From assembly GCA_949592205.1 (NCBI GenBank), contig CATIUR010000003.1:80008501-80072500 (forward strand): a stretch of 64,000 nt of DNA, read 5' to 3'. How positions within the stretch are numbered: position 1 is the first letter of the stretch; every line of letters starts with the position of its first letter. The position numbers and the translations under genes were made by a program. Below are positions 20,744-31,560 of the stretch, piece after piece. Source of the DNA: Helichrysum umbraculigerum. Its lineage: Eukaryota > Streptophyta > Magnoliopsida > Asterales > Asteraceae. The notes under the pieces were generated by a model, which had not been told where the DNA came from, ran no database searches, and saw only the letters and a program-made list of their open reading frames with translations.

Positions 20744-22283
20744 CAAGTATTCCACCCTTAGAACTTTGCTTGTCCTCAAGCAAACTCGTTCATAAAAGGC
20801 TTTTGGAATGATTCTGATTGCACTTATTTTTAGAAATACTATTTCCAAAGAATATAAAGTTACAGTTATGATAGAGTTCTTACGGGAAACCAAGGGTTTA
20901 TTGAATTTGATACCTTCTTCGAGAAGTTTAGATGATAATCATGACTAGGCAATCCTCACAGTGGGTCACTCAAATCACTCAGGTGTTTAGGGTTTCCTAC
21001 TTGCTAGTGTCAATCACTCAGATGGCCATTCATGCAGCATTCTCGTCATAGCTTGATCAAGAATCAAATCTCCATCACTTTGGATGAGAACGATACTAAT
21101 CTTTCGAGATATTTTAGAAAGGAATCGGGTGCTTTGTTTTGAAGAAAGTGTGTAAAGAGGGGTGTGACGGGTTTTCCTTGTATTTTCTGAAAGTGAGGTG
21201 CTTTTCCTGAGAGAGTCTCTTTTGAACTTTCTCAGCTTTTGAAAAGACTTGTAACCTTTTTGGATTTAATTTCCTTTCCTGGACCTTTTTTTGGTAGTGC
21301 CGGCATATATGGTTCTTGTTTTCTTTATCTTTCTCTATTTTTCTTTTCTTTCCTTTTGTTGATACCACCTGAGAAACCTAGATCCACACCTGAGAAACCT
21401 AGATCCACATAATCACTAAGCCACAACGCAATTGAATTTCTTCTGTACGTATGCGGAATATGCAGATATACGGAATATACGAATACAAGATATAGAACAA
21501 GATATAACTAGAACAGAGATTTAATCAGTAAACTGATCGATTTTATTGCTTGAGTAAATAGAGTACAAAAGTACAAAGCATAACATGCAACCTCAAGACT
21601 TAACTTTACAAATGACCAAGTGATCCTTTATATAGACCACACACAGACTTCCGAATCTACCTATCTGAGACTCACACTGTCCGACACTTTCGATCTGAAA
21701 CTTAACATACTCCGAGACTTATGACACTCGGATATTCATGACATTCGGAACATATAAACATTCGGACACTACAGAACATTCGGACACTTCAGAACATTCG
21801 AACACTTCAGAACACTCGGATATGACTAACACTTGTATATTTTAACAAAACTAATCAAGTGTAAAGCAAAACTCAAACACATGTTCTAACATTTGTTATG
21901 CTAGCCTTACCGATGGATATATATTTTATGGCCCGAAAGGTTTCTTATGGTATTGGGTTGTAATGGCTTTTCTTGCAAAAGTCTTGGGAAATTGAGAATG
22001 TCTCTAAAAGATTTCTGGAAGATGTAACTTCCGTGGGTTCGGAATGAATAAAAGGAGGTTTTGATTGGGTGCAAAGAGTATGAAGAGTGAGTGGATGTTT
22101 GGTTGTAAAAGGGTGTTGGGATTCCTTAGAAGTTATCAAGATAGGTTGTACCTATGCCACGTATGGCACTCATTGGTGTGATCTCGAAATGTATTACAAG
22201 AGCAAGTTCTAATTCAAATGCGTACATCGGCGTACACACGTAACGAAAAGTGAAACATTTTAAAGATGAATGCTAGTTATGGT
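20744..22283 (-). mobile_element. Element C 3' internal region (no gene)
   Basis: Begins with a polypurine-type signature (plus-strand 'ccacccttagaactttgcttgtcctcaagc', 20750-20780). It continues as noncoding sequence collinear with the 3' regions of A and T, for example 'catgcagcattctcgtcatagcttg' against 11660-11700, and 'gagcaagttctaattca' at 22200 against 12458. No long frame is present. It is split by the Copia solo LTR at 21360-21891 and ends where element E (at 53170) and element B (at 22284) were inserted. Confidence 0.75.
21360..21891 (-). mobile_element. Copia-type solo LTR (H)
   Basis: 532 bp, minus orientation, TGTTAGAACA...GGTGGTATCA, flanked by a perfect 5-bp duplication TTTGT (21355-21359 and 21892-21896). 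TATA (TATATAAAGG on the minus strand) at about 21626-21635. Upstream of it is an array of ACATTCGG-like units starting at 21741, 21758, 21776, 21794 and 21812. A 21-bp tandem pair 'ctgagaaacctagatccaca' lies at 21369-21410. Without an internal region it is the product of LTR-LTR recombination. I infer Copia from the TGTTAGAA start and the size. Confidence 0.85.
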
Positions 22284-23397
22284 TGTAACACCCCCAAATT
22301 TGATGATTTGCGGAAGCTTGATTTGGGTGTTACTAATCAATAACAAAGCACAAAGATATATAGTAAACGACTCTATATGCGTCGTTTTAACAAAATATAT
22401 TGGTAATAGAAATGTTTACAACATTTAAAGCTTTACATAGCTCGAGTTTAAATAAAAGGAGATTTCAGTACATAAGTACTTGTACAAAATATACTAATGC
22501 AAGAAAATCTCAATCGTCTGCATGCTGACTCGAGCTAAAGTCCTGAAGCAGAAACATCCTACTGCTTGGTACCTGCGATATATGCTAAAAGGTCAGCTAA
22601 AAGCTGGTGAGCTCACAGGTTTGAAATCAGTTATTATAGTATGAACCACAAGATTTAAATAATGAATTGCATCCAGCAATTAAATGATAGTCATCGTGTA
22701 TACAGCCATGAGCACATAGTTGAGCTTAACTCGAGGGCCGGGTCCCCTAAAAAGAATTCCGGGCGAGGTGCCTCCACGAATGCCTAATCAACATTCGTCT
22801 TCCCAAATATTAGTACGTCCGTTTACCCGGTTAGTGCTTGCTAACCCGAACGAGGAGGGTCAATCCTATATGGTACCATATACTAATATTCACGCTACAA
22901 CGTATTAACAACTATGCTGACGGAGGACTTTAAATGATTAGTTATGAAAAACTCATGTAGTATATGAAATGTTTGTACTTGCGTTCACATGTTAAAAATG
23001 AGCAATATATCACACCCCTGAGTAAAACAGTAAAAAGAGGGGCTATGAGACTCACCTGAGTCTTGTGAGTTTAACTTAATAAACTTGAGTTGATTAGCCG
23101 AGTATGAAGTCCAAAGACTTGTAACCTGAGGGTGTCCACGACACGCGATGGTTATAATCATGATTGGGTATCTCAAAAGATCACCCTTGTAGTTGTTACA
23201 CAACTAGATATATGTCCAAATTACATTTGGTTGATTGATTCGAATGTTTGAAAATATGTACGGCCCGTTGGTGACGGATTTGTAATAATAATCTCAACTA
23301 TTATTATTTTGATTTCGGGGCGTTTTACTTGAAAAATGAGTTTTGATTGTGCTCTAGAAGCCGTTACGGAATCTAAGTACGGGGGTCCGAGGGCAGC

Positions 23398-23461
23398 GCC
23401 CCTGGTAGCGGGGTCCAAGGGGCGGCAGCCCCTGGCGGGGTCCAAGGGGCAGAGCCCCTGG
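23398..23461. repeat. GC-rich hairpin repeats in B LTR
   Basis: GCCCCTGG starts at 23398, 23428 and 23454, each between 'ggggtccaagg' blocks. Every GGGGC...GCCCC pair can fold into a short stem. The same block is in the 5' LTR (51840-51906). Confidence 0.8.
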
Positions 23462-23610
23462 CTGGGGTCGAGCTGCAAGGTCAGCTTGGAAAATTTTTAT
23501 TTCTACTATATTGCTTTGACGAAAAACGCATCTGGGATCTGAATTCGGGTGAAATCGAGAGATAGATTTCGAGTCTCGACACTTAGTAAAAATCTGAGTT
23601 TTCTGTGTTT

Positions 23611-23886
23611 TGCGACACAATATGCGACACAAAAGTGGTTATGCGACACAAGGGTTGTGTCGCATAGGAATGCGACACAATGTCTATGCGACACAATGGT
23701 TGTGTCGCATAGATGCGAGATGCTGATTCAACAGCGACATAGTGATTGTGTCGTATGAAAATACGACATAGAATACGACATAGTGGTTGTGTCGCAAAAC
23801 TTACAACACAAATTCTTTGGTACGACACAGGGTGCGACACATGGGGTTTTATACGACACAACATGCGACACAAGGCTTGTGTCGCA
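23611..23886 (-). repeat. TGCGACACA / TGTGTCGCA array in B 3' LTR
   Basis: At least a dozen copies of TGCGACACA in both orientations (starts include 23611, 23623, 23642, 23656 inverted, 23671, 23687 and 23701 inverted), plus diverged TACGACA[CT]A copies to 23886. The matching array in the 5' LTR spans about 51997-52272. Neighbouring copies are often in inverted pairs and could form stems. Frames across it encode spurious Cys/His-rich peptides. Confidence 0.85.
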
Positions 23887-24779
23887 TGGAAGAACACCAG
23901 CCCAGAAATTTCGGCTGTTACGATTTTTCCGGCCAAAAATCCGTTTTAAACCCGTTTTCAAGCTATAAATTCGTGTTCTACACTTAGTAATGGACATATA
24001 CAAGTTATAATAACAACTAGAAATCGAGAATACTAAGAATCGAGAGATTTCAGGATTTTGTCGGAAACTTACAATTTGCCGAAATGGAAATCCGGAAAGA
24101 TAGAAATGTAGATCGTCGCGAGGTGGTCGTGAATCTCTAAAAATATTTGTGATCCGAGTGCGTATAATGGCGTTATTTGGCGTTTTTGTGGTCGGTGGTG
24201 GTTTTGGAATAAAGAGAGAAAATAGAGTAAGTGAGAGAGAGGAAAGAGAGAAATGAAAAGAAAGAAAAGAAAATGGGAGGTTAAGTCCCCCATTTTCGGT
24301 TTCCGTCTCCGTGCTCCGCGTGGTGTTCGTTTTCTCCGTCTTTTAAACGTTAAATAATTATTTTACATATTAAATGGTATGTTTTAAAATGCAAATTATT
24401 ACGCGATATTTTATTTAAATATTTTACAAATCAATTTATATTTGAGTTATAAAATGTAAGTTTGTTTATTTAGTTTGCGCGTTTTAATATTTTGAATTGT
24501 GTAAGTTTTGTTTGTACGATACGAATGAATACGAAATATTATCATAATAATATTTTTGACATAAAAGTGTTAGTTAATAAAATTGGTCACCAACGTCCGT
24601 ATTAAATTGAATCGAGATACATTCGATTTAAATTGCGTACGATTTAACCAAATCGCATTTTCGTATATATTCAACAATATATATAATTCGATACATTAAT
24701 TAGCCTAACACAGAACTAATTACATGTATTAACATATGATTAGGCACTAATTACTAGTCCTAATTTGGCGGGTGTTACA

Positions 24780-24792
24780 TTCTCCCCCTGTT
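24780..24792 (-). other. Element B polypurine tract
   Basis: The minus strand reads CAGGGGGAGAA directly before the LTR start TGTAACACC, 22 bp beyond the end of the chromodomain frame. This is a standard Ty3/gypsy plus-strand primer. Confidence 0.85.
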
Positions 24793-24813
24793 AGAAGAAT
24801 TTTGTCCCGAAAT

Positions 24814-27212
24814 TTAGCTCGAGGTCGTGTTCGAGGTAGAATCAGTGAAGAGTTGAGGATATTTGAGTCGCATCTGGTCTTCCCGTTCCCAGGTGAATTC
24901 CGGACCACGCCGCGAATTCCATCTGACCTTGACGATGGGAATACTACTTTGTTTCAGTTGTTTGACCTCACGGTCCATAATTTCAGCGGGTTCCTCAACG
25001 AAGTGAAGTTTATCGTCAACACGAATTTCATCTAGTGGAATGATAAGTGTCTCATCAGACAGACACTTCTTCAAATTTGAAATATGAAAAGTGGGGTGCA
25101 CGCTGCTGAGTTCGGATGGCAGCTGCAATCGATAAGCTACGGGGCCAATCCGTTCGAGGATCTCAAAAGGCCCGATGTACCTGGGATTCAACTTCCCGCG
25201 TTTACCAAAACGGATGACGCCTTTCCAAGGCGATACTTTTAAGAGTACTCGATCCCCAACTTGGAATTCGAGTGGTTTGCGTCTCACGTCAGCATAACTT
25301 TTCTGACGATCACGTGCTGCTTTGAGTCTATTTTGGATTTCCACAATTTTCTCAGTGGTGGCGTGTATGAGTTCAGGACCAGTGAGTTGACTGTCTCCCA
25401 CTTCAGTCTAACAGATCGGTGATCGGCACTTACGACCGTACAGTGCCTCAAAAGGTGCAGCCTTAATGCTGGCGTGATAGCTGTTATTGTACGAGAATTC
25501 GCACAACGGTAGATGTCTTTCCCAGTTTGTACCGAAATCAACTACGCAGGCGCGTAGCATATCTTCCAGTGTCTGAATGGTTCGTTCACTTTGGCCATCG
25601 GTTTGAGGATGGTACGCGGTGCTCATATCGAGACGAGTACCCAATGCTTTTTGAAGTGATTGCCAAAAGTGAGAGGTAAAGCGGGCATCTCTGTCAGAGG
25701 TGATTGAGATTGGAACACCGTATTGAGAAACGATTTCCTTGATGTAGATTTGTGCAAGGCGTTCCATTTTATCGTTTTCCTTGATTGCCAGGAAATGAGC
25801 AGATTTGGTGAGACGATCGACGATCACCCAAATGGTATCACAACCGCTCGACGACTTTGGTAGTTTGGTTATGAAATCCATGGCAATTTGTTCCCATTTC
25901 CATTCAGGGATTTCAGGTTGTTGGAGTAAACCAGGCGGTTTCTGATGTTCGGTTTTGACTTTCGAGCAAGTAAGACACTTGCTGACATAAGTGGCGATTT
26001 CGGCTTTCATGTTTGGCCACCAATAAAATTCCTTGATGTCGTGATACATCTTATCGGATCCTGGATGGATAGAATATTTGGACTTGTGAGCCTCATCCAT
26101 CACCAAGTCTCGTAGGTTCCCAAAACTTGATGTTTTCCGGTTTCAGGGCTCCGATCTGAGCGGTATGAATCTGAACGGTAAGATCGTTATTAATGGTCAT
26201 ACTGAGGGCTCGGACTCGAAGTGGTTTTGGTCGTTCCTTTCGACTGAGGGCGTCGGCTACAACATTAGCCTTCCATGGATGGTACTTGATCTCGCAATCG
26301 TAATCGGTAAGCAACTCGACCCATCGACGTTGCCTCATATTGAGATCCTTCTGATCGAATATATGTTGGAGACTTTTATGATCGGTAAAAATGGTGCACT
26401 TAGTGCCGTAGAGATAATGTCTCCAGATTTTGAGAGCAAAAACGACAGCTCCAAATTCGAGATCATGAGTGGTGTAGTTCTTTTCATGAATTTTCAGCTG
26501 TCGTGAGGCATAGGCAATGACTTTGTCTCGTTGCATCAGCACGCAACCGAGACCTTGGTGGGAAGCATCGCAGTATACCACGAAGTCCTCTGTGCCTTCG
26601 GGTAAGGATAGAATTGGAGCACTGCAAAGCTTTTGTTTCAGAAGTTGGAACGCTGACTCTTGTTTATCGGTCCAATCGAACCTTTTGTCCTTCTGAGTCA
26701 GTACCGTGAGGGGTTGACCTATTTTGGAGAAATTTTCGATAAATCGCTGATAGTATCCAGCAAGACCCAAGAATTGTCGTACTTCAGTTGCAGAGGTGGG
26801 TGCTTGCCGGTCTTTGATAGCCTCGATTTTTGATGGGTCAACGTGAATTCCCTGACTGTCGATCACGTGACCAAGGAATTGAACGGTTTGTATCCAGAAC
26901 TCACACTTAGAGAATTTGGCATAAGGCTCCTCGTGTCTAAGTAGTTCAAGGATGATTTTGAGGTGTTGCGCATGTTCTTGCTCATTGCGCGAGTAATTGA
27001 GTATGTCATTGATAAAGACAATGACAAACTTGTCGAGGTAAGGTTTACACACCCGGTTCATGAGGTCCATGAATACAGCCGGTGCGTTGGTTAGACCGAA
27101 GGGCATCACTTGGAATTCGCAGTGCCCGTAACGAGTTCTGAAAGCAGTTTTAGGAATGTCATCGTCACGAACTCGAAGTTGGTGATGACCTGACCGTAGA
27201 TCGATCTTGATA
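24814..27212 (-). pseudogene. Chromovirus Pol remnant (RT, RNase H, integrase, chromodomain)
   Basis: Minus-strand Pol that begins abruptly inside RT at KIDLRSG (about 27205). In order: RT with MPFGLTNAPAVF and FINDIL; the second catalytic Asp pair reads Asn-Asp (Asn codon at 27008-27010), where D has FIDD. RNase H follows, with VVYCDAS and TDHKSLQH. A deletion of about 30 codons with a frameshift lies near 26107 before the integrase. Integrase has the HHCC zinc finger (HPGSDKMYHD...CLTCSK) and DDE parts (MDFITKLP, SDRDARF, QTDGQSE). A TAG at 25408-25410 replaces the Trp seen in D. Last come the integrase C-terminus (GPFEILERIGPVAYRL) and a chromodomain-like end (VKVRWNS...FTWEREDQM). It cannot be functional. 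Confidence 0.92.
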
Positions 27213-28409
27213 GGTATGAGATTAACGGTGAAGAGCTCGTTTGCGAGGTATTCGGTTTCTAGGGTTAGTCAGTACCGAAGTAGGTGGATTACTGCGTAGG
27301 GGAAACTTCCGTCTTTCGAAAGGTAGTTGTCGGGTGTTGTTGGCGGTAAAATGGGGAAAATGACGTAAAAGAGTGGTGCGTGAAGGTTCGAACAACGTCG
27401 TGTCTGGTATCCCGTTACTTGCTAGTCGTTGTTTGTTATATGGTGAATATGAAGTGATGGAATTAAAAGCGAATATCATAACAAAGGTTGGGTAGTATGC
27501 TTGAACTGAAAACTTTTGTTTAGGTATTTCAAATTTTGTAGATGAGTAAATTGTGAGATTTAAATGGGTGTATTGCTCAGCAGCAATGGGGGTCGTAGCG
27601 AATTTACGTTTTGTAAATTTTGTTTAGACGTAGGCATAACAACGATCAGATTGTGTTTGAAAGGTAGTCAATCGCGGCCGTGTTACTATTTCGGTGTGAA
27701 CAAACGTTCGGTATGAGTAGTGAGTAGTCCTGTCGTGGTAAGTCCTTATTGCTGTAATGATCAGAATAATCGATTTGTCGTGGGAATAATGGTGGGCTTG
27801 GTCATCGTGAGTGTCCCTCGCGGCATTAATCCAGTTGAAAATTGAACGAATAAATCGCGGATCGAATCAAATGTTAACTGATGGGTTTCATCTAATGGTT
27901 GGAAGATGTTTCCGATACGTAGGAGTTGTGGTTGTCCAATAACCTTGGTGGGTGTCAATACGGTGACGTGTCTTAATGGGAGGTGCATCAGCTGTAATAC
28001 CGCTAGCGTTGGGTCTCGTTCGTGATGATGGCTCTGTCCATCTAGTCGTGTATAATTCACGCGATCTTTATACGTCTTTGATAACAGTACGGTGGAACGC
28101 ATGAAAGATTCGATTATCACAATCGTGTAGATTTTTGAGAAAGTGTGTCAAAACAGATCATGTCGATAGATTTTACATAATAGGTTGTAATCCCTTTTTA
28201 TATAGATCCAAAGGTTACAAAAGTTAGAGTTTACAAAATGTACCGGGAATTGTTACATCCGGTCGAATATAAGGAACCTAATACAAAATGTGATGGTATC
28301 ACTATATAGCCATCAAAATAGAGTTTCTAGTACAATACATCGTGATCACACATCCGCTGTACATGGGTTTAACAAAATTTGATGCCGGTTGTCGTTAGGT
28401 CGTTCTGAG
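27213..28409. other. Orphan 1.2-kb segment replacing gag, protease and early RT
   Basis: Homology to Pol stops at about 27212. Up to the leader ORF I see no gag, protease or known element, and only short frames that resemble nothing. A TATA-like 'tttttatatag' lies at about 28193. It may be the original untranslated region joined to RT by a deletion, or filler from elsewhere. Confidence 0.5.
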
Positions 28410-28886
28410 TTAGGCTTCCTGGCCTTCGGACTCGTCTTCCGTTTCCAGGTTCAGGTCATGTGGGTGATAGCGTGCCTCAAGCATGTCCCTGTATCTTTGA
28501 GTCGTATGGCGGTACCTAGTCTCCTCCGTTGACTTCCTGCCCAAACGTTTGATCCACGTTTTGGTCCTACGGGTTAGGTTGTTAGCCACTTTCTTCCAGT
28601 AACGAATCTTATCTTTGATTCAAGTAGGGACAGATCGGTTTGTGATTCTCAATCTCTGTTCATAGTCTATGCACTTACGCTTTAGTGCCCAATTTCGGCC
28701 GTCTAGTTCCTCGGCCTGATCTCGCACTCTTTCATATTCTTCAATGTCGATGCCAGTCATTTCGAAATTCTGATTTTCGTTTCCCTCCAATACGATTTCT
28801 CCTTCTGGTATGATATCCCCATCGAGATAAGTGTACTGAATTTGTTCCTCGTGGACTTGGTCACTATCTGACGTGTAGTCGTCCAT
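28410..28886 (-). pseudogene. Element B leader ORF, one nonsense codon
   Basis: A frame of about 157 residues from an ATG at 28886 to a TAA at 28410-28412, broken by a TGA at 28620-28622. The N-terminal 50 residues are acidic (YTSDSDQVHEE). The centre looks like a coiled coil (EEYERVRDQAEELDGRNWALKRK) with many charged residues, and the C-terminus is strongly basic around RYWKKVANNLTRRTKTWIKR before an acidic tail. It sits between the primer site and the gag position, like the larger extra ORF of element D, to which I see no clear sequence match. The function is unknown; coiled coil plus basic tail could mean RNA or Gag binding. The TGA may come from a CGA Arg codon. Confidence 0.55.
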
Positions 28887-28949
28887 TTAGGAGTTTGCAG
28901 CTTTGAAATCTATAGAAATGGTAGAGAGGGGATTTTAGTCCTTGGGAGT

Positions 28950-31560
28950 TGTCGTCCCTCGATCAGTCACGGTCGTCAACGCAACGGAAGGAGGACACGG
29001 CAGTGGAGTTTTAAATTTATAAGAGCTGGGGACCTAAGTTTTACTACGGCTGTATAGCAGCAGTATGACCTAGGGTCGTTCTTCAAGCTAATCGTATTGT
29101 GAAACGAGAGTATCAAGACAAGTTGTTTATTTTAGTGATGGGATTTTTAAAACAGAGTTTGAGTGGGTTTTTGTTACTTAGGTCCGTATTTTAAAGCAAT
29201 TAAATAAAAAGTAAATAAATAGAAAATAGAAATAGGGATGAAATCAGTATGGAGGATATGTGTCTGTTATGACTTCGTTAGCTTATGCGGGGGTGATGCT
29301 AGGGTTTTGATATGAAAACGTCTTTTAAAGGTTTGTGTCTTATCTAAGCTTAATTGTTCGTAGTGTAAACACTAGTACCCTACTGATTGGGGAAACCAAT
29401 TAGTATGTCACTGAATACTAGGCCAAATTGAGTCTGATCGGAGGAGGATGCTCAACTCTTCAACGTTATCCAGTGATGGAGTAACGACCCTTCTTGGAAT
29501 GTTAGTTCCTGGGTGCATGAGATAGAGTAACATACCCACTAAGGTTCCGACCTTTCTTAACACTACGGGGATAACAAAGTCAGACAAGGCATTTAAGATT
29601 AAGACTTGGTTTTTGTGACTATTAACTTTATATTAATGGTTATATTTTAGTCTAGAGCTTTCATCACGGTGTACAGTGCGACTATGCATTTCCACAGTTT
29701 TCCAGACCCAAGATGTACTAACGGTGTACAGTGCATCTGAGCATTTCCACAGTGTTCCTGATCTTTAGGTGTACTAACGGTGTACAGTGCGATCAAACAT
29801 TTCCACAGCTTTGAAGTCAAACCAGGATGTGACACAGTCTTCAACCACCGACATTTCCTTAGCTCTACGTATTTGTACTTCACCAAAGGTGTTTCCAACG
29901 TTACACGAAGAACAGTGCCGTTTATCGTGGTCTTTCCGGGGCCACATACTTTATGGTCACTCTAGACTAGTTTAAACTACGTTTGTATTAAAGCCCAACC
30001 ATCTATGATATAAACCAGCCCTCACTATTTCCCAATAAATCCCTGATTGATTCACGGTGTACTATACGAAAGGTTTTAAACAGTATTTCCACAGTTAAGC
30101 AATTCAGACCATGTTTACAGTTTCAGAAAACATAGATAGGTAGTGACCGTTTGATCAAGGTTCGCGACTCCTTGTCATAAAGGTTCTAACCACGTTTAAT
30201 TGGAGGAAAGGCGATTTGGTTTAGAAATTCATAAATACAAGATTAATAGATCACCGGTTTTCATTTATATAATATAACTGGAAACATTATTTCCACAACG
30301 GATTGTGCTCACGACTTTCATAGCTTCCACGTTCCGTACTACACACATAAGTGATGATTCCGGCGCTATACAAATGAAAGCCGTATAACGTTACCTCCAT
30401 TATTTCATAATGTTATCCAATTATATGTTTAAAGCAGCATCACCCCACACATATATAAACTAACTACATCATAACAAACACACACGGAAACTACTCACTA
30501 CGCATAATAACAGATCCTAAATCTAGCATAATAACAATATCAATTATCATTATAACAGATAAGGAAAGAAGTAACCGTTAATAAAGCGTAGATTGAATAA
30601 GCGTTTAGAGAGAGAGTACAAGCAGAACTTCCGCAATATCCTTGACAATATTACAATAAAAGCCCCTGGACTATTCCCTATGCTATTACAAAAGTAGTCC
30701 CTCCGTTAGTTTCAGTTAAATATTAACTGAGAACTAACTGGATCTAACCCTAATTTCTAGAGAGAGAAAGAAAGAAAGAGAGTTTAGAGAGAGAGAGATT
30801 GTGTGAGAGAGAAAGTGGAAATGGAGAAATGAATGGAATGGTGAAGTGTGTAGAATGATGGAGGGGTGGCCTCCTATTTATAGGCAAAGCTTGAAATCAG
30901 CCGAACAACTCGCGAAGCACGCACGTACAAGCAAACGAAGCACAAACGAGCAGCATATGGGGGACATAGGGCCGTATACGGCCTTCATAGGGCCATATAC
31001 GGTGTATAAAGGGCCGTATACGGTCTATGAAGGGCCGTATACGGTGGCCAAGGCCGTATACGGCCTCCGTCTGATTTTGTTCGTTGCTTAAAACGTCCGT
31101 ATCTCCTTCGTTATGCGTCCGTTTGACCTGATTCTTTCGCCTGTGTCTTCGTAATTCCGTTACGCTTCTAATGGTGCCAATATCACTGAAATTGGATGTG
31201 TACAACTTTAGCATAGCCGAAATCACTTTATAGGAGTTTGTAACCGTCCAGTCTTTTCCGTCCTTTGTCCGATTTGCATGATTCTTGATTTTCTCGTCTC
31301 GATTTTACCTATTACATCATATCACAAGGTTAGAATATGTTTTTCATAGGATAAATGAGGGTGCGAGAATTGGTTGCTGCTTATTTGCTCCGTTTTGTTC
31401 GTTATTCGGATGTTTTTACTGACTTTTGTAACAACGCCTATATTTTGAGCACTTTAGTGAATTTTGGTGAATAATGATTGTTTTGGAATGTTTTCACTAA
31501 AGATGTGCCCAAAAAGTGTGGAATAATAGCTTTGAAAACATGACTTTTTGCGTTACATCA
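28950..31560 (-). repeat. Array T LTR 1 (3'-most)
   Basis: 2611 bp. The minus strand begins TGATGTAACGC and ends GGGACGACA. A 55-bp repeat has CGGTGTACAGTGC starting at 29667, 29722 and 29778. It shares most of its private substitutions with no other LTR ('gtgctcacgac', 'taagcaattc', 'ccggggccac'). Confidence 0.95.
30874..31063 (-). promoter_or_regulatory. LTR promoter: TATA box plus phased array (T LTR 1)
   Basis: TATA string CTATTTATAGG at 30874-30884. Five GCC[G/A]TATACGG units start at 30971, 30992, 31013, 31034 and 31053 (21, 21, 21, 19). Unit two is GCCATATACGG. The same layout is in LTR 2 (40305, 40326, 40347, 40368, 40387) and LTR 3 (49665, 49686, 49707, 49728, 49747). GA-rich plus-strand sequence (30750-30810) marks a CT-rich leader downstream of the start site. 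Confidence 0.85.

Larger units (their letters stand above)
22284..24779 (-). repeat. Element B 3' LTR
   Basis: 2496 bp. The minus strand begins TGTAACACCCGCC and ends GGGGGTGTTACA. Along the minus strand it contains an AT-rich U3, a CT-rich leader (24190-24290), a donor-like GTAAGT (24067-24072), the TGTGTCGCA array, GC-rich hairpins (23398-23461), the palindrome TATATGGTACCATATA (22867-22882) and an acceptor-like CGCAG (AG at 22573-22574). Confidence 0.93.

Noticed and set aside
23611..23886. CRISPR-like array
   Set aside because: Motifs are 9 bp, in both orientations, with irregular spacing, inside an LTR of a plant chromovirus; no cas genes.
27222..28120. Short minus-strand frames in the orphan segment of B as remnants of gag
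   Set aside because: No Gag motif (compare D's WIENMD or ADKALTWW) can be seen in any of them.
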